Shown here: piece after piece, positions 5,286 to 8,817 of the stretch
Position numbering within the stretch: the first letter of the stretch is position 1
How the letters are laid out: every line of letters starts with the position of its first letter
Source of the DNA: DASQJJ01 sp964598355
GTDB lineage: Bacteria > Patescibacteriota > Microgenomatia > Levybacterales > UBA12049
NCBI GenBank assembly: GCA_964598355.1
Contig: CAZRBN010000055.1
Coordinates: forward strand, 1 to 8,817
DNA: 8,817 nucleotides
Reading direction: 5' to 3'
The notes under the pieces: model-generated
The model's database searches: none
The model's input: the letters and a program-made list of their open reading frames with translations, nothing else
Told to the model about the DNA's origin: nothing
Program-made: the position numbers and the translations under genes

Positions 5286-5314
5286 AGTATAAGATGTACT
5301 TGCTCACTTGTCAA
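5286..5314 (-). promoter_or_regulatory. Strong sigma70-type promoter for the leader and methyltransferase
   Basis: On the - strand, TTGACA (5314-5309) is a perfect -35 and TATACT (5291-5286) a five-of-six -10, with an ideal 17-base spacer. The predicted start is near 5279. The -35 contains the TGA stop of the upstream MFS gene, so the methyltransferase has its own promoter immediately after that gene instead of relying on read-through. Confidence 0.88.
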
Positions 5315-6621
5315 GTTTTGGCCTCAAAAATAATATGTTCTTTCTCTTCTGAAGGTTTTTGGACAGGTAATTCTTGGAAGGAGGGTTTGGTCGATTTGTA
5401 AAAGAAGAGAAATATGAGTCCTCCCACACATATAGTGACCGCAGCAAAAAAGATTGGTGCTTCTGGAGATATTGTAGCAGCAATATATCCAGAAAGAATT
5501 GGTGGTATTGATTGAGCAAGTGCTTGGATGCTTGCATTGATTCCCAAAATTTCTCCTTGAATTTCTGGACTCACAGACCGACTAATAAGTCCTGCTATAT
5601 TTGCTTGTGTAAGGCCATTGAATATGGCAAAAAATGGTGTTATGAAAAGGAGTTGCCACCAAACATTTGGTAAAAAATAGAGGAGTATTGCAAGTCCTGT
5701 TCCTAAAGTACTGACATATAAAATAGTTGACTCAGATACTTTACCAGCAAGACTTCTGGTAATGACTGCTTGAGTAAATGCTACCCATAATCCAACATAG
5801 GAAAAAAAGTCTCCAATATTTCCTTGAGTGAACATAAATTTATTAATCAGATAGACACTGAAAAATGTCGTAAAAAAAGTAAAACCGGCTTGAAAGAAAA
5901 AATTTGTCATAAAAATTATACGTATCTCTTTCATACTAAATCCCCGAAGAATATTAGTAATAGATTTCATCCAAGTAATATGTAATGTAGAAGATAATTG
6001 TTTTTTTGTTTCTGGGAAGAAAATGAATACTGATACGATATTAAGAAAACTTAAGATTGCAGCAAACCAAAAAGGGGTGGTTGCATTAAACCAGCTTACA
6101 ATTGATGGATCCGATAATTTTCCTCCGATATATGGACCTAAAATAAACCCAAGACCAAACGCTGCACCGATGAGTCCAAAGTTTTTTGCACGGTTTTCTG
6201 GCGTTGTTATATCTGCAATTGCTGCTTGTGCAATTGAAATATTACCTCCTGTAATTCCATCAAACGCACGAGCAATAAAAAGAAGTGGCAGATTTTTTGT
6301 AAGAATACCATAGGCAAAAATAATGTATGCAATGCACGTTCCGGCTAAAGATACTAGCAGCAATTTTTTTCGACCAAATCTATCAGAGAGTTGTCCTAAA
6401 ATTGGTGTTGCGATAAATTGACCAAGGGGAAACATTGCTGTGAGAAAACCTAATAGTATATATCCATCTTGTAAACTCATTCCTTTAGGAAGCAAAAAAA
6501 AATCAGACCGAGGGTTTGCTAATAAAAGAGGGATTATTGGAATAATAATGCCAAACCCAATTAAATCAACAAAAACTGTAAAAAAAATAACAACCAGGGG
6601 CTGGTTAAGAAGGTTTTTCAT
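5311..6621 (-). CDS. MFS transporter, TetA-like drug:H+ antiporter type
   Basis: This is a 436-residue inner-membrane secondary transporter of the major facilitator superfamily with about 12 predicted membrane segments. Motif A, GQLSDRFGRKK (residues 76-86), sits in the loop between TM2 and TM3. ARAFDGITGGNISIAQAAIADI (117-138) is typical of TetA-like members. GAAFGLGFILGPYIGG (152-167) fits antiporter motif C in TM5, which points to proton-coupled export. The C-terminal half is less conserved, and a charged cytoplasmic tail (KPSEEKEHIIFEAKT) closes it. The substrate cannot be predicted. The ATG at 6621 has no Shine-Dalgarno, and a candidate promoter places the transcript start about five bases upstream. 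The gene ends inside the promoter of the methyltransferase and probably uses the attenuator hairpin as its terminator. Confidence 0.9.
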   Translation of the reverse strand: MKNLLNQPLVVIFFTVFVDLIGFGIIIPIIPLLLANPRSDFFLLPKGMSLQDGYILLGFLTAMFPLGQFIATPILGQLSDRFGRKKLLLVSLAGTCIAYIIFAYGILTKNLPLLFIARAFDGITGGNISIAQAAIADITTPENRAKNFGLIGAAFGLGFILGPYIGGKLSDPSIVSWFNATTPFWFAAILSFLNIVSVFIFFPETKKQLSSTLHITWMKSITNILRGFSMKEIRIIFMTNFFFQAGFTFFTTFFSVYLINKFMFTQGNIGDFFSYVGLWVAFTQAVITRSLAGKVSESTILYVSTLGTGLAILLYFLPNVWWQLLFITPFFAIFNGLTQANIAGLISRSVSPEIQGEILGINASIQALAQSIPPILSGYIAATISPEAPIFFAAVTICVGGLIFLFFYKSTKPSFQELPVQKPSEEKEHIIFEAKT

Positions 6622-6632
6622 GGAATTTTTCT

Positions 6633-6660
6633 ATGATATCAAATGATTTTTTGACTGCAA
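6633..6660 (-). promoter_or_regulatory. Candidate promoter for the MFS gene
   Basis: On the - strand, TATCAT (6638-6633, five of six) is preceded at 16 bases by TTGCAG (6660-6655, three of six). The predicted start is near 6626, about five bases before the MFS ATG at 6621. The -35 is poor, so support is moderate. The short distance to the ATG agrees with the other promoters in this half of the window. The remaining divergent gap (about 6661-6770) shows no gene or clear repeat. Confidence 0.45.
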
Positions 6661-6770
6661 GTACTAATGACTTATTTCTTTGGTAAGAGGAGTAATTGTA
6701 TAGGTATATGGGTTTAGACCAGAATTATAGTAAAAACTCTTTATGTGTCATTTAAGCTCATTTTTCTCTA

Positions 6771-6798
6771 TTGCTAAGATTTTGATGTGTGTTATAAT
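6771..6798 (+). promoter_or_regulatory. Extended -10 promoter, leaderless start
   Basis: TTGCTA (6771-6776, four of six) and a perfect extended -10, TGT-TATAAT (hexamer 6793-6798), are spaced by 16 bases. The predicted start at about 6804-6806 is two to four bases before ATG 6808. An in-frame GTG at 6787 lies inside the promoter and is therefore not the start codon. Confidence 0.82.
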
Positions 6799-6807
6799 AG
6801 TCAAGTT

Positions 6808-7530
6808 ATGCCAAAGAAAACTCGTTCAACAAACTCAGGAAAAAATACTCCAAAGAAAAGTACTCCAGTTAAAAAAGCATCTGCTAAAAGAAATCCAGTA
6901 ACACAAAAACCAGTTGAAAGTGATTCTCCTTCTATGCCAGTTACTACTAACGCAAGAAATCCACGACTTTGGGTAGGTCTTGCAATTGTTGTTTTGGCAG
7001 TTCTTGCATTTGCAGGTAAAGGATTCTTTATTGCAGCGGTTGTTAACGGGCAACCAATAAGTAGAATTGCAGTAGTTCAACAATTAGAAAAACAAAATGG
7101 TAAGCAGGCAGTCAATAGCCTTATTACCCAAACCCTTATTTCTCAAGAAGCAGAAAAAAAACATGTTACGGTAAGTCAAGCAGACGTGAATGGTGATTTG
7201 AAAAAAATTGATGATGCATTAAAAGCTCAGGGACAAAGTCTTGATACTGCACTTGCAGCACGAGGATTAAGTAAGCAAGAATTAGTCCAGCAAATTACTC
7301 TACAAAAAATGATTGAAAAAATGGTTGGCAAAGATGTAAAAGTAAGCGATGAAGATGTACAAAAATATATTGATACCAATCAAGACACATTACCAAAAGA
7401 TTTATCAGACACAGATTTGAGGAAACAAGTAAGACAACAATTAGAGCAACAGCAATTGCAGACAAAGACACAGACATTTGTCAGCGATCTTCAGAAAAAA
7501 GCAAAGATCTCCTACTTTGTTAACTACTAA
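6808..7530 (+). CDS. Membrane-anchored SurA N-terminal-domain-like protein
   Basis: The 240-residue product has three parts. Residues 1-50 are a basic, Lys/Thr/Pro/Ser-rich cytoplasmic segment. A single membrane helix follows at about 54-78 (LWVGLAIVVLAVLAFAG...). After it comes an extracytoplasmic alpha-helical domain that begins VVNGQPISRIAVVQQLEKQNG, the hallmark of SurA/PrsA/trigger-factor-type chaperone N-domains. The rest is Gln/Lys/Asp-rich helices, and there is no parvulin PPIase domain, so a chaperone or foldase-like role without isomerase activity is inferred. An upstream GTG at 6787 would add seven residues but lies within the -10 element, which decides for ATG 6808. No terminator was found in the 98 bases that follow. 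The family assignment is good; the client proteins are unknown. Confidence 0.75.
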   Translation: MPKKTRSTNSGKNTPKKSTPVKKASAKRNPVTQKPVESDSPSMPVTTNARNPRLWVGLAIVVLAVLAFAGKGFFIAAVVNGQPISRIAVVQQLEKQNGKQAVNSLITQTLISQEAEKKHVTVSQADVNGDLKKIDDALKAQGQSLDTALAARGLSKQELVQQITLQKMIEKMVGKDVKVSDEDVQKYIDTNQDTLPKDLSDTDLRKQVRQQLEQQQLQTKTQTFVSDLQKKAKISYFVNY

Positions 7531-7593
7531 TTTCCTCTTGATAAGTATTTCATTTAGTTCTGCTGAATTTTTTATGATGCCCAAACTTTAGCT

Positions 7594-7621
7594 TTGACAA
7601 AGGTTATAGTTGTTGCATAAT
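7594..7621 (+). promoter_or_regulatory. Sigma70-type promoter, leaderless start
   Basis: TTGACA (7594-7599) is a perfect -35 and CATAAT (7616-7621) a five-of-six -10, with a 16-base spacer. The predicted transcription start is about 7627-7629, at or next to ATG 7629, so the mRNA would be leaderless. Confidence 0.75.
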
Positions 7622-7628
7622 AGGTCTT

Positions 7629-7883
7629 ATGGTATTAGGAAAAAAAGAAGTAGAAGCACTTTCTGTTACATCCCATTATCTGGTACAAATTGCTCAAAGA
7701 TCAAGGTATCCTAGTGATTTAAGAAAAAAAGTGGCTGATAATCCAAAGATAGCAGAACAAGTTATTGCAACGCTAAAAGAGATTAATGAAGGTGAAATTC
7801 CTGTGAATAAAATTACACCAGCTATCGTGTTTACTGATTTACCAGAACATATACATGGTCTTGTTAGAGAAAAAAAAGGTTAG
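7629..7883 (+). CDS. Hypothetical protein, 84 residues
   Basis: I do not recognise this protein. It is a small soluble product with no signal peptide, membrane helix or cysteine. The composition suggests mostly helical structure: VTSHYLVQIAQRSRYP, a basic helix SDLRKKVADNPKIAEQVIATLKEI, then a Pro/Ile-rich end (GEIPVNKITPAIVFTDLPEH). The gene is supported by a good promoter directly in front, a coding-like composition, and the absence of a better frame. Its stop codon (7881-7883) overlaps that of the convergent hydrolase gene. It is most likely a lineage-specific protein of unknown function. Confidence 0.7.
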   Translation: MVLGKKEVEALSVTSHYLVQIAQRSRYPSDLRKKVADNPKIAEQVIATLKEINEGEIPVNKITPAIVFTDLPEHIHGLVREKKG

Positions 7884-8506
7884 ACTTCTACTACATCTCC
7901 AGTCTCTACTGCTTTAAAATCAATACCTTGTGTTGCAAGAAAATCTTTAAGTCTTTGATACATGCTTTTTCTAAATCCATCTTTCCACATCCAATCGTGG
8001 ACCGGAATGATTACTTTTGGTTTAAGTTCTAGTGCCAGTTCTACAGCACGTGTTGTACTACCCCAAGGTGCTTGGACAGGAAGTGCAAGAATGTTTGCTG
8101 TGCCATGAAAGGTATGTGAGTCTCCAGGTGTTGTTAGTGTGCCAAAAAGTGTTGCTTTAACATTTTGTACAGGGTTACCAACCCAAATTCTTTCATGTGG
8201 GACAGGTTCTAATTGTATAAATTCATTTTCTTCAGATGTTGCGGAAATACCTTCTTCTTGTAAAAGTTTGACTGCAGATTCAGTAGTTACAATAGGTGTG
8301 TGTGGGAATTTTGTCAGAATTTCTTTTATCCAAGGAATATACATATGATCTGGATGTTCATGCGTTATAACAATTGCATCAAGCTGATTCAATCTATGTA
8401 TATCCAGTGCCTTTTCTTCATAAGAATAATTCCCTGGATCTACCAGTACAACTTTTCCTTGTTCTTGTACAAGCAAACAAGAATGAATATGTTTAGAAAT
8501 TTTCAT
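7880..8506 (-). CDS. Metallo-beta-lactamase-fold hydrolase, UlaG-like
   Basis: This is a 208-residue cytoplasmic MBL-fold protein. The metal-binding signature THEHPDH is at residues 48-54 (H49, H51, D53, H54), after the strand VVLVDPGNYSY. Later ligand regions are GDSHTFHG (128-135) and IIPVHDW, with H170. The AVELALELKPKVIIPVHDW segment resembles the C-terminal part of UlaG-type and related MBL hydrolases. The substrate is not predictable; such proteins act on lactones, phosphodiesters or nucleic acids. The ATG at 8506 overlaps the TGA of the upstream nuclease-like gene as ATGA, so the two are co-translated. The stop overlaps the stop of the convergent small gene. Confidence 0.85.
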   Translation of the reverse strand: MKISKHIHSCLLVQEQGKVVLVDPGNYSYEEKALDIHRLNQLDAIVITHEHPDHMYIPWIKEILTKFPHTPIVTTESAVKLLQEEGISATSEENEFIQLEPVPHERIWVGNPVQNVKATLFGTLTTPGDSHTFHGTANILALPVQAPWGSTTRAVELALELKPKVIIPVHDWMWKDGFRKSMYQRLKDFLATQGIDFKAVETGDVVEV

Positions 8507-8817
8507 AAATTTATTTTAGCAAAAATTTCATCAAGTTTGTTGATAGGAAATAAATCTTTTGGATAAATTTTAATTACTTTTAACTTCTTAACTTTCCATA
8601 AGCGTTCCTTCCGTTTTATAAGTTTATCATAAGATTGTAACTGTCCTTTCAAACCGAAAAATTCTACAAAATTATTACCAACTTTGAAATCGGCAGTCAT
8701 ATTATCTTGTCCATAAGGTATGCATCTTTGATGGAGAATATTTTTTGAGTACATCCAATCGTCAATAATTTTTTCGGCTAAGGAATCACATTTATGACCA
8801 TCTCTTGATATATGCTT
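8503..8817 (-). CDS. PD-(D/E)XK nuclease-like protein (C-terminal part, partial)
   Basis: The frame stays open to the right edge of the window, giving 104 C-terminal residues and no certain start; the Met at 8754 is probably internal. The visible sequence begins KHISRDGHKCDSLAEKIIDD. It continues with IPYGQDNMTADFKVGNNFVE, FFGLKG, YDKLIKRKERLWKVKKLKV and IKIYPKDL. A Glu in a helix, then Asp in ADFKV, Glu in VEFFGL and a later Lys-rich helix and IYP strand fit the Vsr/HJC-like PD-(D/E)XK nuclease fold. Similar domains occur alone or at the end of helicases. The catalytic lysine cannot be assigned with certainty. It overlaps the MBL hydrolase gene by four bases, suggesting a shared transcript. 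Confidence 0.55.
   Translation of the reverse strand, partial: KHISRDGHKCDSLAEKIIDDWMYSKNILHQRCIPYGQDNMTADFKVGNNFVEFFGLKGQLQSYDKLIKRKERLWKVKKLKVIKIYPKDLFPINKLDEIFAKINL

Noticed and set aside
5158..5314. T-box or SAM riboswitch as the regulator of the methyltransferase
   Set aside because: The leader is only about 120 bases. I see no T-box sequence (TGGNACCGCG-like) and no recognisable SAM-I/SAM-II core. The Met-codon frame and alternating repeats explain the sequence better.
6787..6807. Upstream GTG start (adds MCYNSQV) for the SurA-like gene
   Set aside because: These codons coincide with the extended -10 promoter element, so the predicted mRNA does not contain them.

Overview
This AT-rich window most resembles a Candidate Phyla Radiation (Patescibacteria) genome, possibly Microgenomates-like. 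That placement is inferred from the style of the ribosomal proteins: S4 without its zinc cysteines, S13 and L17 with added Lys-rich tails, S9 ending KKQSPKR, and mostly weak or absent Shine-Dalgarno sites. TGA is used as a stop (MFS gene, nuclease gene), so the code is the standard bacterial one and not the TGA-Gly code of Gracilibacteria.

Region 1 (1-4056, + strand) is the alpha ribosomal operon and its usual extension: rpmJ (3' end only), rpsM, rpsK, rpsD, rpoA, rplQ, rplM, rpsI. Two gaps in it are structured. The rpsD-rpoA gap has an inverted repeat and a possible internal promoter. The rpoA-rplQ gap has a GNRA-type hairpin followed by a strong terminator-like stem and T7 run just before rplQ, which looks like an attenuator or ribosomal-protein leader.

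Region 2 (4135-6621, - strand) holds a betaine-homocysteine methyltransferase-like enzyme that would make methionine, and upstream of it a 12-TM MFS drug-efflux-type transporter. The main discovery is the 5157-5314 interval between them. A near-consensus sigma70-type promoter (TTGACA-17-TATACT) drives a short leader. The leader encodes a 21-residue peptide with three consecutive Met codons, and contains four segments that can form mutually exclusive 1:2, 2:3 and 3:4 hairpins, the last being an intrinsic terminator. This is the architecture of a trp/his-type leader-peptide attenuator, here apparently sensing methionyl-tRNA and controlling a methionine-forming enzyme. The terminator stem also contains the enzyme's only good Shine-Dalgarno.

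Region 3 (6622-8817) has a divergent promoter region, a membrane-anchored SurA-N-like protein without a PPIase domain, an unrecognised 84-residue protein, and a - strand pair: the 3' part of a PD-(D/E)XK-like nuclease gene overlapping (ATGA) a UlaG-like metallo-beta-lactamase-fold hydrolase. The best promoters outside the ribosomal operon all place the start codon within a few bases of the predicted transcription start, so leaderless or near-leaderless mRNAs appear common here. No tRNA, rRNA, CRISPR array or insertion sequence was seen, and no gap between genes exceeds 300 bases.
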